Translations under genes and position numbers: made by a program
Shown: positions 33,886-46,649 of the stretch, one piece after another
Position numbering within the stretch: the stretch's first letter is position 1
How the letters are laid out: each line of letters opens with the position of its first letter
Notes under the pieces: model-generated
The model's input: only the letters and a program-made list of their open reading frames with translations
Database searches by the model: none
Told to the model about the DNA's origin: nothing
From: Nectonema munidae
Lineage: Eukaryota > Nematomorpha > Nectonematoida > Nectonematidae
DNA: 64,000 nt
Assembly: GCA_030549495.1 (NCBI GenBank)
Contig: JAUIRK010000099.1
Location: 310,001-374,000, forward strand
Reading direction: 5' to 3'

Positions 33886-36396
33886 TTTCATAATGACCTA
33901 ACTTTATTAATTTTTTTCAAAAAAAGTGAAATAAAGTTTATTTTTATTTATTGGTGTTTTATTTATTCTTAAAAACTTACTTTTAATAAAAGAATTTTTG
34001 TATAATGTACAAAATATAAAATTCTTTATTAACGCCATCTATAATTTAAAAATTAAAAATGATTTTTTTATTTTTTTTGTACCCCTTAAACATAATTTTT
34101 TTTAATTACTTGTAACCCCAGATAAAAAAATTAAATTAAGTGGCGCCATTTGAAATATTGACTTTTAGGAAAAATTTTTTAGTACAAATTGGAGACCAAA
34201 AATATTCAAAGTTAAACCATGTGCCATGGTATATCTCAAAAAAAAAAATCTTTTTATAAATTGTAACAAACCAAATTGGATTAAAAACAAATGATATTTC
34301 CTTATTTTGAAACAGCCTTCTAAAAGTTATGTCTTTTATTTTTTGTCAGTCATTTAGCAGTTGGTTCTTCCGATTAATATAATGATATTACGCTAAAAAG
34401 GTATTTTAATAATGGAATTTTTTGTTACCTATAATAATGGTTAGGCGCATCAAATGGAAAACTTATCAGCGCTCATGTTTTCATAAGATTTTTAACTTTA
34501 AACATAAATAAATTTAGTAAAAAATTTAGTTATTAATTTTGACGTATAATTTAAGATAATTATTCTAACGAATCTCCCATAAAAGGCGTATATAACCAAA
34601 ATCGAAAAACTCAATATTGAATTTATTTATTATAAAAACAAACAGAATTAAACGACTTGGGTTTTGAAAAAGAAAAAAAAAAAAAAAAAAAAGAGGTGGT
34701 GGCTTTTTAAAAAAAAAAATAAAAAAAAAAGAAGAGGAAAAATTCCACACCAAAAAATATTTGGGGTGGGGGGGGTAGAATGTGGAGAAAAAAAATAATT
34801 AAAAAAAAAAACAGGATAAAAAAGAAAAAAAGAGGGGGAGAAAAATGATATTGTATAAATTCCCCCCCAACACATATTTTTTTTTTTTATAAAAAAAAAA
34901 TACATCACCAACAAAAAAAAAAAAAAAAAAAAAATTTATATAACAGGTATTTATTTTATACTTCAGTCTCATTACCCCTTCTTCCTTCACCCGTATAATA
35001 TTTTCTCAAGAGCATTTTGAACAAGCATATTTTTTCCAAATATTTCAGTAAAAGTTACTTTCTAATTTTACTTCGTGTGATCTAACTGTGCCATTTTGGT
35101 CTCACCCCGAACACTGTAATCTGGTAAATGATAGAAACGTTTTCATAGCTTATTTATGATATGGACGGCGAAATTATTGATCTAAAAGAAATGCATCCAC
35201 ATAATTGGACACTTTTATAGATGCTCCTCCTCTCTGAATCTTAATTTCACATAAGTACCAGTTTTAGTCCTGTTTTGTCTTTTTCCAATCTTCTTATATT
35301 GAATTTTTAGAAAAACAAAAAAATTTATGTATACAAAATATTTGTTAGTTCGATAGAAAATTGCTCCAAAACAGTATATTTAATACAAATTTTATTGTAC
35401 ACTTATAACTGAAAAAAGTAAAATTCTTGGAAAAATAAATTTTTGAGTTTGAATAATTTTGGTTATTTTTGAATTTTTTTGACAATTGTATCTTTTTAGA
35501 ACGCTCTGATTAAATATGGCTCAGAATAATTTTCAACAGAAAATATGTAGAAATAATTATTTAGTTGTAATTTTTAGTGAAATAGTTAAAGAGAGTTGTG
35601 TCCATTTTTGGCTCATTCACGTTAAAATTTTTGAGAAAACAGAAAACTTGTAAGTAAAGCAATGAATATTTTTAAAATTTAATATTATCTTCAACTAAGG
35701 CCAATAATGGTGAAGCAAAAGTAAAACAAAATTCAAATTTCACACTGTTTATTTGAAAATAAGTAAATGAAGAAGATTACAAAATTGATAGGAATGATAC
35801 ACTTCCTCATGATACACTGACTAATTTTGCAAATTTGATAATATCTCTCGATTACTAGTAAAACAATAAAGACAGATGATTACTCGATGTAACTCCACAT
35901 TTTACAAGCTTGTTTTGCTCTCATTATTGGCGCAAGCAATGGAGAGTACAAAAATAGTTGATTCTTATCCTTTGGCCTCTGTGTAGTAGAAGTTGCTTAA
36001 CTTTAACTGTAAAAGTGTTTCCTTCCTTATATAAGTGTTATACAAAATAAATAAATAAACTAATTGAATTGCCACATGAAAATGAGGCAAAGGCTATTTA
36101 ATCTAATCTCTTAAAAATTCGGTGTCATTAAAACACGCGTGCAAGTAAACCAAAGAATAAAATACACGCGATACCTGCATATATATTCAAAAATTGATAA
36201 GAAATTCATATAAAAACAATTCTAAAAAAAATATTAAGCTTTTCTTAATTTTTTTGACCAAAAAACACCAGTTTAATTGATATTTGCCCGTTACAACTCA
36301 AAACCAATTTTGAGTGAAAGTTTTTCAAAATAAAGAAGACTTTTTTTAAAAGTCTTTAATAAATCATTTTATTGATGTATCAAATGTAAACAAAGT
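33886..36396. other. No gene seen; homopolymer-rich block at 34660-34945
   Basis: The block 34660-34945 consists largely of A runs with G runs between them and gives spurious Phe/Lys-rich frames. 35699-35934 is flanked by imperfect inverted CCAATAATG words and might be a small MITE. The rest is AT-rich and featureless. Confidence 0.4.
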
Positions 36397-36500
36397 GAGG
36401 TTGGTTAAATACTTCGGCACGATAACTCAAGGTCTCGGATTCGATCCAGCATCAAGCCTGCTTTCCTTTATCGTCCAATGAAAGCGAGGCAATTGCGTCT
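36397..36500 (+). mobile_element. tRNA-derived SINE, copy 3
   Basis: Plus strand: GAGGTTGGTTAAATACTTCG (box-A-like), CTCAAGGTCTCGGATTCGAT (box B), CATCAAGCCTGCTTTCCTTT and GGCAATTGCGTC, in the order of the other family members. Confidence 0.6.
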
Positions 36501-37465
36501 TTATTTGTTAATATTATTTAAATTTTTCGGGTCTTTTTAGATTTATTTAATACTACTTTACGGTTAGACTTAGATTGATTTAATCAATTAGCTTACTTTG
36601 TTTCATCATTTTTACAGTTTAATGTCAAAGAATACAAAAATTAATTGGGTCCTTTTGCCCTAGACACAAGATTGCTTAGGGAAGGTAATGTTAGCAACAT
36701 TTAAATTGTTAGATATTTGAGAAACGTATCTCACAATTTGGTCTTTTAGATGGTCATTGAAAAATTCGAGAAGTAGTTCAAGGAAGAATCGACAGTTAAG
36801 GTAAGCTTTACCTAACTAATATATAGTAGGAAGCAAAACTTATGAATATTGCAAATTCTGATGTTTGAAAGAGAAAGATTTTCTAAATAAAAATAGTTTA
36901 ACTGATGACCCTTGTTTACTCGTCCCAAGAAGCTTTCGAATTTTTTTTAGTTTATTTATTTTAGTGGAAAAAACTAACGATATTGATAAAAAAAGTAATT
37001 TAGGAAATATAATTTCCTATATTTGCTTCCATTTTGAATGATGGTATCGATAAAATACAGCTGTGTTGCAGCGACTTTCAAAATGATCGAAAATCGGTAT
37101 TATGAGGTTGGCACGCGCCTTCCTTTGTTATCAGATCGCTTTGGCACTTCCTTATCAAAAGGTTGTCAACGCCCGCTCTTCAAGGTGAATCAAAAAATAA
37201 ATTAAAGCCGGAATCAGACGACTTTTCATTTTGATACCAAACAAATTGCATCATTTGGAAAAATATTTTAGTGACATTTAGAACATATTAATAAAATTTG
37301 GTAGTAAGTATTAATAATACATTTTTTTCATAGAAAAATATTTTATTGATATTTCTATTTAACTTTTTCTTAGTAAACATTTAGGGGGCGGAGATAATCA
37401 ATAATTACAAGAATTTTTGTCAACACACAACTTTACAGCACCCTCAAAAATGATATTTCTTTAAA
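36501..37465. other. No gene seen
   Basis: 37030-37210 is relatively GC-rich for this window and unique within it. No frame has a domain. Confidence 0.4.
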
Positions 37466-37659
37466 AATAATCTGGTACTTTTATGTTAGCTCCACACCCC
37501 CCTACTCTAAAAATTTTAAAAAAAATAGACGATATTTCCTAAAATTGAAAGAAGAGAATATTTTCAGCAGAATATTTTCTATTTTCATTAGCACACGATT
37601 ATTAGTATTCGTTTTTTTGAATGAATTTTTTTACAATTAAGTCAAATATGTAATGATGA

Positions 37660-38880
37660 GAATTCTAGCATTTCTTTTTTCCAATCGAAAGGAATTCTTC
37701 ATCAAGAACGAAAATGCCGAAATGGTCATATAATGAAACTCTCTGTTGGAAAACAAAATAGATGGCAGTGTAAATTTCATTCATGTAGAGAAGAAAGAGG
37801 AGTAAGAACAAATAATTGGTTCGAAAATTCTCGTTTAACTTTTCGGAAAGCAGCATTGGGTACTTATGGGTTATCTCCCCCCCCCCCCTCTAAAAATTTT
37901 TATTTGAATTTAAATGATGAGTAAAAATAATAAATTACTTGTTTAAAAAGGAGTCCAATACAAACTAATAAAAAAAGTCTAAAATATTCTACTATTTTAA
38001 TTGGCAAAATATTGTCTGTTTACTCAAAAAATATTATATAGTGTAACTAATGAAAATCATATAGCAAAAAAGTATTAATTTGTTTAATTTATTTTCATAA
38101 ATTAAATATATATATTTGATTATATATTTAAAATTATTAATTAATTAGTATTTTAAAATTATTAAGTTGGAAAAAATTTAAAAAAAAAATTTTTAGAGTC
38201 GAGGGGGGGGGGGAGATAACCCATAAGTACCCAGCATTGTTTACTGTTGGACACAACATGTCAAGTATAAAATTTTGTGAACGTGAATTAGAAATGAAGC
38301 ACGAATCAGTAGTTGATTGGAAGAACTATTTTGGAGAAATATGTGCCCAACATCTTCTAGCTAATCCTAGAGTGATTGGAGGACACAACATGACTGTGGA
38401 AATAGATGAAAGTTTGTTCACCAGAAGAAAAAATCATGTTGGACGTATACTTCCTCAATAATGGGTTTTGGAGGAATCTGCAGAGAGACAAAAGAAAATT
38501 TTATGTTTATTGTTCCAGACAGGAAAGCAACAACACTTTATCCAATAATAAAGAATAGCCTAAGGCCTGGCACTACAATAATAAATTGATGACTGGGGTG
38601 GATCATGTTTTGCACCAATGTTTGCCATCATTTAGTTGTTAATCATTCGAAAACCTTGTGCATCATTCTAGTGGGGCGCAATAAAAAAAATAAAAAACAG
38701 AACCGCACTCATAGAAGTCTACTAGATTCATATATGTATGAGTTCATGTGGCGAGAGGAAATCAAAGTTAAAGGTTTAAACACTTTTGATACAATACTTA
38801 AACACATCAGTTGCTATTGGGCTCCTCATTATATAAGTAATATTACAATTTTCACTTATCATCCTATGTTTTTCCAATAT
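37660..38880 (+). pseudogene. Merlin transposase (DDE_Tnp_IS1595 type), inactive
   Basis: Before the MITE: HQERKCRNGHIMKLSVGKQN then RWQCKFHSC and RTNNWFENSRLTFRKAAL, the N-terminal Cys/His zinc-binding part. After it: FTVGHNMSSIKFCERELEMK, NPRVIGGHNMTVEIDESLFT (first catalytic Asp in IDES), RRKNHVGRILPQ, then WVFGGICRETKENFMFIVPD and PIIKNSLRPGTTII, then the DDW region of the second catalytic site. NHSKTLCIILVG and LDSYMYEFMWREEI complete the IS1595-type fold. Broken by the MITE, a stop after GRILPQ (38459-38461) and a frame change at about 38585, with more decay near 38670. With the MITE and one 8-bp repeat set aside the flanking frames are in register, so the MITE arrived in a gene still readable at that point. 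Confidence 0.88.
37859..38231. mobile_element. Merlin-family MITE inserted in the Merlin transposase
   Basis: 373 bp with long terminal inverted repeats: GGTACTTATGGGTTATCTCC plus a C run and CTAAAAATTTTT at both ends. The 8-bp duplication CAGCATTG is exact (37851-37858 and 38232-38239). The termini closely match those of the host Merlin. The interior is AT-rich and non-coding. Confidence 0.93.
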
Positions 38881-39016
38881 TAAATAATATAATAATCAGA
38901 AAAATGTTGATGAAGCAGTAAAAAAGTAAATCATTCACTAAAAAATTTTTTTTAGAGTGGGGAGGGGGGGGGGGATTCAAAGTGTGAGGGAGATAACAGA
39001 AAAGTACCAATAATCT

Positions 39017-40444
39017 GCTCGATTTTTGACATGTAGTTCAATTGAATTTTTTAGATGAAAAACTTTACTAATTATTTTTTGGGAAAAACATTATTTAACA
39101 ACAAAAAATTATTAATTATGTCCCAAAGTTTGATAATTCCATCAAAAATAAATATAAAAAAAATATTACAATATTTTGGACAGTTTTAATTTATATGTGA
39201 TTAACAATAGCGTTTTAGAACAAGTAATGGTAAAGATGGAAGCAATTTTGTTTATGGAGACGCATATTTTGGGCTATATGTAAAATGTAAAGTGTACCTC
39301 ATTGAACGATTGGCTTATTGGTTGTGTAGAGGGAAATTGGTGCATGGAATGCAAGCGCAAGCAATTTTATACGCTGCTCCACAATTCAAATAATCTCTTT
39401 CTTCTCACGATGACATTCAAATCACAAGCATGGAGATGTAAAAATATTGAAAAATGGCGCCATTGTTAACCTCTGGTTTGACACCATTCGACTCAACCAT
39501 ACTCTGACTTAGTCACAGCGAAAACAACACCCACTTCACAGGGAAATGAAGATGTGTCACTGTGCATTAAAATTTTGATCCGCTCTATCTTTTTATCCTC
39601 TTTGAGTTTGGATTGAAACGGACCTTCTTGTTGAGGAAAATGAGATGCTTTTTGTCCGTAGCAACTCAAATATTGTCCTGATTCTCTGACAATGTTTTCA
39701 ATAAAGGGAAAAGTTTTTAAAAGTGCTTTGAATGAGCTGTACCACTTTTTTTAAATTTATTAATACAAAAGAATCTTTATTAATTCTCATCAAATTCTAT
39801 TTAAAATGACACAAAAAATTGATTAAATAAACTATAAACTAAATAACCTAAAGTAAAGCTGGTTGATTAAGTAAAATCTGATTGACCAATTTTTGTACTT
39901 TAAATAACGTAAAATTGGGGGAAAGACGTAACTATGAGCCTAACAAGTTGTAGACATACCGTTTTTTGAAAATTAGAACTTTGAACATTTTGGATACTCT
40001 GCATTTTGGCATTTTCTCTGCATACGAAAGCGCATCAGGAACTTAAATGATCAGTTATCGGAAACTTCTTCCTACTTTAAACTTTTGCCGTAAATAATTG
40101 AAGAGTTAGTTAGTTTTTGTGTTGCTAGTTAGATATTTCGTTTTTTAGCAAGTTCGTTAATTATGTATATATTCAAGTATCATTTTTCTTTGTATATTTT
40201 TCAACATAATTTAATTGGAATGAATATTGCTAAGTTTTTTATAAATAAAAGTATTTGATTTTTCTGTTCGTTAAAATCTACTACAATTCATCTCAAAAAG
40301 TTTTAAGAATTTTTTTAAAAACTTTCAATTTTGCAGTTTTTATTTAAATCCAATTAAATCCACTTTATTAAACTAACTTAAATCTTTGAATACTTTAAAA
40401 TTTTCCTACAAAATGATATAATGATATTTTATAGAAAGACACTT
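39017..40444. other. No gene seen
   Basis: 39330-39700 is a moderately complex stretch with no repeat partner in the window and no coding signature. The remainder is AT-rich. Confidence 0.4.
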
Positions 40445-40946
40445 GGTTAATGGAAATGAATTTTTTTATACTTTGCCTTAGATGAAAACTCATAAATATT
40501 TTCTAGAAGAAGGGAATTTTAATCAAATTTTACAGACTACGCGCTAATTTCGTCTATTATAATTACTTGCATAATTGTTGGCAAGTGCTCAACCAGTTTC
40601 GCAATAAGTAACATTTTTGGAAACGCTCTGTCGGCGTTAGAGTTATTGTAGAATTAGCATTAGTGTCCGTATTATAGTTAGTGTTAGTAGGGTTGAGCCA
40701 TTTTTCGAAAAATTCATTTTCGGTCGTTTTCACCAGGTCTCATCGGGTTCTAGCATCATGACCTGCCCTCTAAATACTCGCAAAGAGTAATATACTACTG
40801 CTATAGTAGAAGAATTGCGTGTGTATTTTCAGCCTAAAAATATAAAGTTGATCGAGGAGAGTATTGAAAGACATCTCCTTTGAATTCTTTTTTTAGGTGA
40901 CACAATTAAAGATTGATCATAATCCCTTTGCAAAGGCGTTTAGAAA
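40445..40946 (+). pseudogene. Duplicated T-box intron and exon fragment
   Basis: Matches 1195-1727 with indels. The splice acceptor and the first 50 nt of the T-box exon (40897-40946, encoding VTQLKIDHNPFAKAFRK) are kept base for base. A 160-bp segment at about 40615-40775 is extra. The donor site and the rest of the exon are missing, because the sequence switches to the inverted strand within the shared AGAAA. Confidence 0.92.
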
Positions 40947-41463
40947 AAGCGCATTCCAATGGAAACAAATAAGGTTGGGTGACCTCTTGGCTACTCTAAA
41001 ACTCAAGAAAGATAAAGAAATAAAATTTATTTTGTCTGTAATATGAGCATAATTGGATAATCTGTGTTGATTTGTTAATTAACAAATAGAACACCAACCA
41101 GGCTCTACTAAGTACCCATTTTTCATTTGCATGCGAGATAGTAGAGAAATCATTACATTAAAAAATCAGTAGTTGAGATCAGATGTAATAAGATGCAAAT
41201 TTTTGAATGTAATTGATGAACCTTTGGTTGGCAAAGAAGAATGAGTTTTTCCTCTTTAACATTTCAAGCTCGGATTGATTAAACATCTTCCAAGTTTGAC
41301 AATTGTTAAACTCAAAGCAGCAATCTTTGAAATATAAAAAAAATTGACAAAATATTTCTGGCACCAGAGAAAAAACTTTTTTGTTGCGGGTTGAATCAAA
41401 CCACAGATAAATCAATTAAATTTCTAAATGCTCATATCTCAATTTACTTCATATTCATTTAAA
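40942..41463 (-). repeat. Inverted copy of 2722-3258 fused to the T-box fragment
   Basis: Reverse complement of the region downstream of the T-box gene, high identity, ending abruptly at 41463 where a hAT terminus begins. Together with 40445-40946 it forms a fold-back junction missing the intervening 1.5 kb of the parent locus. Confidence 0.9.
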
Positions 41464-42650
41464 GCAACGGTTCAACCCTGGGTCGACCCAAATTTGGGTC
41501 GCATGGCAATTTTTTTGGGTCGCCAAGAGCCAATGAGAAAAACGGAAAGATAAAAAAAATCTTGAAATAACAAAAATAAAACTTAATTTTACGAGTAGAA
41601 ATCAATAAATTTACGATCAATTCGCTATTCTCTCGTCCATATACACTTGTAATTGCAAGTAAAAACAATGCAATGCATACCAAATGCCTACCTAGTTTCT
41701 ATTATGTTATAGCGAGAGCGCAATTAACAGAAGTATTGCAACTCTGACATATTTACATTAAATATTTGGAGATGATGTGGCTAAGAAAATTCAAGAGATA
41801 CCATTGTCGAATGACACAGTTCATTCTCGCATTGTTGACATGTCAAACGATATCAAAAGTCAATTAATTGAGTCTTTGAAAAAGAGTGGTCAATTTAGTC
41901 TTCAGTTGGATGAATCGATGGACATTAGTAATGATGCTCAACTGATGATGTGTGTAAGATATCAAGGAACAGACGATATGAAAGAAGAATTTCTCTTTTG
42001 CAAGACGCTTCATACTACCACAACTGGCGAAGACATATTTAAAATGGTCGATTCTTTTTAAAAGATGAAGGACCATTCTTGGAATTAATGTTACAGTATG
42101 TGTTGTGATGGTGCACCAGCCATGCTTGGTGCTCGTCATGGATTTACAAGTCGAGTAAAAAATGTGAACCCAGAAGTACTTATTCTTCACTGCCTTCTTC
42201 ACCGAGTTAAATGTTGTAATTTAAAGACTATACAGTTGTTTTAATCGGATGTGCCAAGATTTTGCGTCAGAACATACCCATTTGCTCTACCATTCTGAGT
42301 TGGATGGTTATCTCGAGGGAAAGTTCTTCAGAGGTTACTGGAAATGAGAGTACATGTTCAGATATTTTTGTTGATCAAAAACACCAACTTGCTTCTTGGT
42401 TTGACGATTCAAAATGGCTTTTACAATTGGCGTACCGCAGAGACATTTTTACAGAAATTAACAGCTTGAATACATCAATGCAAGGCCGAAATGAGACACT
42501 GATAGGAACAGCAGAAAAGTTGACAGCATTCAAAGAGAAGCTCAGCTTATGGAAACGAAATATTTCCGTTGGAAAAACTTCATCATTTCCCAAACTTATT
42601 TTGATTTTGCAGACAATTCATGAGTGGAGTTGGGAACTTTTTCTTTAATT
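41464..42650 (+). mobile_element. hAT element (ZBED5/FAM200-like) with partial transposase
   Basis: The left terminus CAACGGTTCAACCCTGGGTC followed by GACCC and TTTGGGTCGC is of the well-known hAT type. 41777-42061 encodes LSNDTVHSRIVDMSNDIKSQ, FSLQLDESMDISNDAQLMMC (first catalytic Asp) and EFLFCKTLHTTTTGEDIF. Shifted frames then give CCDGAPAMLGARHGFTSRVK and LILHCLLHRV (second catalytic region). 42262-42648 encodes HQLASWFDDSKWLLQLAYRR and IFTEINSLNTSMQGRNETLI. The C-terminal dimerisation domain is missing and no right terminus was found. The BED finger is also absent. Confidence 0.82.
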
Positions 42651-43850
42651 TACACTGAATTTTATTCCAAATTTTAATAAAATTGAATAATTCATTATTT
42701 ATCCATGGTTTTAAAAATGTTGAAGAACTTGAGAAACCTTTATGTGGTTTTCCTTTTATAAAAGTAAGTATATATTTCAAGATACTCGTTTGGATAATCA
42801 TATTAGGGATAATAATAATTGTACCGGTCTGTTTTACCTACATTGAAAATAAGAATCTGTTTTTTTGTTCTAAAATGGCGGGTAATAAAAAGAATGTAAA
42901 TAATAGTTGAAATTGTGAAAAGTGATTAAAGCCTTTCCACCGTCTTATATAATGTGACTCATGTTTGAAGTGGCTGTGCTAAAAATGCCAAAATTTTGGT
43001 AGTTCTGTTTTAAAAATTCTAGATAAAAATAATTCACAAGGCATAACGTGGCGTTGTGTAACTTGTAGAGAACTGAACTATTCTCATGCTATATATGATA
43101 TAATAAATTCATTTGGCTTAGTCAACAAGACAAGGTTATGTCTTCTTTGAAATCAAGTTTTGATCAATACATGACTACAAAGGTAGAAGCATTAAAATAG
43201 AGCTCCACTTATATTGATGTGGCTGCTTTTAAGAAGAACAATACAATTGATCTCAGTTTAAAGGCAAAACAAATGTTTATTGAATGATGTAAAAACCATG
43301 CCTAACAAGCACAAAAAAGCCATTTGAGTTCCTTTCTTTTAAGGTTGCGATTAATTACTCCTTAATCAAAAATAAATTTCCAGGCGTTTAAAAATTAATA
43401 AAGTTGTAACTATACATAAATGAAAGGATAAAGGCTCAATTGAAAATTTCGGGTGAATATCTATCATACAAACATTATCAAAGATATTTGAAAAATTTGC
43501 TATTAACTTCAATCAATCGCATTCCTAAAAATCAATTTGGATTTGGATCAAAATACGCTACCAAGGCATATCATTCATATTATCAAAATTATTACAATTT
43601 TAGAAAAAAAGTTAATATAGTACTTTTTTCATTGATGTGTCAAAAACATTTGATCAAGTGAGCCATCATTTACTTATGAAAAGTTTGCAATTATGTAATC
43701 TCGTTAAAATTCTTTTCCTCTTATCTCATTGAGAGAATACAATGTGTTGAGGTAAATAATAGACTGCACAAGGATCTATCTTCGCTTCCATCGTTTTCAA
43801 TATTGCTCCTATACCTCAAATCTTTTTTCCTATCTTTTGTATGCTGATGA
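42651..43850 (+). mobile_element. Internally deleted LINE with PHD-finger ORF1
   Basis: ORF1 begins at 42875 (MAGNKKNVNNS). Interrupted by stops, it shows LKPFHRLI, CDSCLKWLC, KCQNFGSSVLKILDKNNSQG and WRCVTCRE, a PHD-like finger. A short coiled-coil-like segment follows (SSLKSSFDQYMTTKVEALK). The endonuclease and reverse-transcriptase N-terminus are missing. Reverse-transcriptase blocks resume at about 43500 with RIPKNQFGFGSKYATKAYHS, then FIDVSKTFDQVSHHLLMKSL and finally LYADDI at about 43835-43850, where the element stops against the opposed LINE. Confidence 0.75.
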
Positions 43851-46480
43851 TATTATTATTATTTAATAAAAAAAAAGAGGGAAGAATAAGAATAATAACA
43901 CAGCATGGTGGATCAATCCAAATAGGTTATTGTCACACCTATAAAAAAATAGGAACACTATACTAAATTCATATTTACAACAGGACTTAAAAATGATATA
44001 AAAAATAGGAGAAAAAATCCAGATAATAATTATAAAGGCAAAAAAAGAAGTGAGGAACAGTTATATAATAGGATAAAAAAAACTCCAAAACGTATCATTT
44101 TAAAATCAATATAGGAGAAAGACAATTTTCAAACATGTTCACAAAGCATATAATTTTCAAAATATATATATATATTATATACATACGTAAAAAAAAGAGA
44201 GAAGAAAGCAAATATCAATTATTGCTGATAGAGAAGCGATGAACTGGCGAAAAATTGATGCTGGGTGTAGAGATGCATTGTGGTTGGAAGGGGAATATGA
44301 AAAAGAATTACCTAAAAAAAAATACAAAAGAGCACGAGTACCAAAATCTCAAAGATATAAAATATAGTATGGGTAATAAATATACTCAAAGACACTAACG
44401 AGTTGAAATAAAAAATTTTTTACATTTACGTTTGAAACTACAAGTGCTATTCCAGGTTTTTATGGACTTTTTAATAAAAAATTTATTACTTTTGGTAAAT
44501 TTGTATCTTATATTTCTTAAATTGTGTTTGTTGCGTAAGTTGTGATGATGAAACTGGCGATTTTCACAATAATTAAAATTAATTTCATGTTTTAGATTTA
44601 GAACAAAAAGAAATAATTGAATTTGTCTAATTTGTAAAAGATTCGGGATTTTATATAAACTACGTATATACTCAGCATCCCTATTGAATAGAACTTTCAA
44701 AGCCCTGTCTTGTTTTTTCTGTAATGTTGGGAGTTTGGACACGTTAGATGAAGACCAAATAGAGTTAGAGTAAAGAATCTTAGAATGAAAAAGGGCATAA
44801 TAAATATTTATTTTGGTCTTAGTATCAAGAAGATTTTTAATTTTGAACAACATGCCAAGTGCTATTGAGGTATCTTTTAAAACATTATTGAAATGATTTG
44901 AAAAACTAAGATTAAAATCTATAGTTACTCCTAAATAATTATAAGTATTCGTCCTCTGAAGATAGTTTTCTCCAAATTTTAAAAAAAGACAAATATTTTT
45001 GTTAAACTTACTGAAAATCATATATTTGGACTTTGATACATTTATATATAGCTCATTAGTGCAACACCAATTATAAAATTCAGAGAGAAACTTATTAATA
45101 ATATATTGATCTAAAAAAAGATTTTTACTTCGATACAAAATAGTGCAATCATCAGCGTACAAATAAAGAGTAAAATCAGAATTTTGAAGAGAAAAAATAT
45201 CATTAACATAAAGAATAAATAAAAGTGGGCCAAGGATAGAGCCTTGTGGCACACCCTTATTTAATTTAGAATATTTGACGCACTGTTATTTACAAAAACA
45301 TATTGTTGACGATTGGAAAGGTAACTTTTTAAAAGTTCTAAAAATTTATCTCTAAAACCATATCTATGTAGTTTAGCTAGTAGGTATTCATAATTTATAC
45401 TATCAAAAGCTTTTGAAAAATCTATATAAATAACACACGATTCCAAACCATTGTCCAAGGTCTCTAAATTATAATTTACTAAATTTCCAACAGCTAAATC
45501 AGTCGACATACCAGGCCGGAAACCAAACTGTCTTGAATTGATAATATCAAATTTATTTAAATACTTTATCATCCGGTTAAAAATAATTTTTTCGAAGATT
45601 TTACCTATAAAAGGAAGGAGGCTAACGGGTCTATAATTACTTGGATAGCATTTATTACCTGATTTAAAGACTGGAATTACTTTGGCGATTTTTAAACTGA
45701 TTGGATAACAACTTTCAAGAAAAATTTTGTTAAAAAGTAAACAAATATTTTTAGATAAGAAACTTATAAAAATCATACCGATTTTATTTTGGCTTCAATG
45801 GGATTAGCATATTACGTTTACGCCCAAGTAAATTGTTTATAACTTTCCATGAATCCTTTACATTATTCCGTAAAATTAAAAACTTTGTACGGTAAAACTC
45901 ATTTTTTAAAAACCTTACTTTTTTATTATATTTACTTCTAATTGACTTGTATAAATTCCACGTTTCAAGGGTTCTGTTTTTCAAGAATTTATGAAACAGC
46001 ATATCTTTGACTTTCTTAATACTATTAAGTTCACTCGTATACAACGTATTTACTTTATGGGATGAATAGGTTCTTTTTACTAAAGGAAAGCTTATATCAA
46101 TTATTTTAGTAATTTTTTTTATCATTTCATCATAATACTCATTTGCACCTTTATTAATGTCAATGAGCCAATCTTCTATATACAAGTTTGAATAAAAATT
46201 CTTAAAATTTTTGTTATTATATATTCTGCAGTATTCATCATTTAAATTAAAGTGATTGACATTTTTAAAGTAATTTTTGGACACAATAAAATTGGGAAGA
46301 TGGTCAGAGATATCCAAAGCTATGTTACCTGAAATACTACCAGCACAACTAAAATTAGAAAAAATATTATCAATGCAGCTTGAAGTTGATTTACCAAAAC
46401 GAGTTGGACCTAAAATGCAGGGATAAAAACTTTTTTCATACATTAAATTGTAAAAATTAGAAACATTTCTGCAAATATCA
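43850..46480 (-). mobile_element. CR1-like LINE, 5'-truncated, inactive
   Basis: Minus strand. From 46480 the endonuclease C-terminus: NKFDICRNVSNFYNLMYEKS, CILGPTRFGKSTSSCIDNIF and DISDHLPNF. 45776-45261 holds reverse-transcriptase blocks IAKVIPVFKSGNKCYPSNYR, QFGFRPGMSTDLAVGNL and YIDFSKAFDSINYEYLLAKL. 45252-44395 holds GVPQGSILGPLLFILYVNDI, LYLYADDCTILY (intact YADD) and the C-terminal YNYLGVTIDFNLSFSNHF region. Breaks: about 100 residues missing at 45780 between linker and palm, and one frameshift at about 45256. The 3'UTR ends in an AAT-type microsatellite near 43850. It is much better preserved than the other LINEs here. Confidence 0.88.
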
Positions 46481-46649
46481 AACTTGTTTAATTTTCACAT
46501 GTAACCTAACTGACAAATTTACTTTCACCGGAGAAGCTATCTGAATAATTTCATATTTTCTAAAACACTTAATTTTACATAACTACACCAACATCAATGA
46601 ATTTTTAAGGGAGTTTACCCTTACCTTTAATGTTTATAATATTTTAATA

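Larger units (their letters stand above)
37474..39008 (+). mobile_element. Merlin (IS1016-like) transposon with exact 8-bp target duplication
   Basis: The left terminus is GGTACTTTTATGTTAGCTCC. The right terminus read inward is GGTACTTTTCTGTTATCTCC. AATAATCT flanks both sides exactly (37466-37473 and 39009-39016). GG-initial ends and an 8-9-bp duplication are known for Merlin. Just inside each end lies a C/G-run plus TCTAAAAATTTT. The element carries a dead Merlin transposase and a 373-bp MITE with the same termini. Confidence 0.92.

Noticed and set aside
34565-34990. Phe-rich frames on the minus strand
   Set aside because: They translate A and G homopolymers and have no protein character.
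35699-35934. Possible MITE with CCAATAATG ends
   Set aside because: The inverted match is short and imperfect and no target duplication is present.
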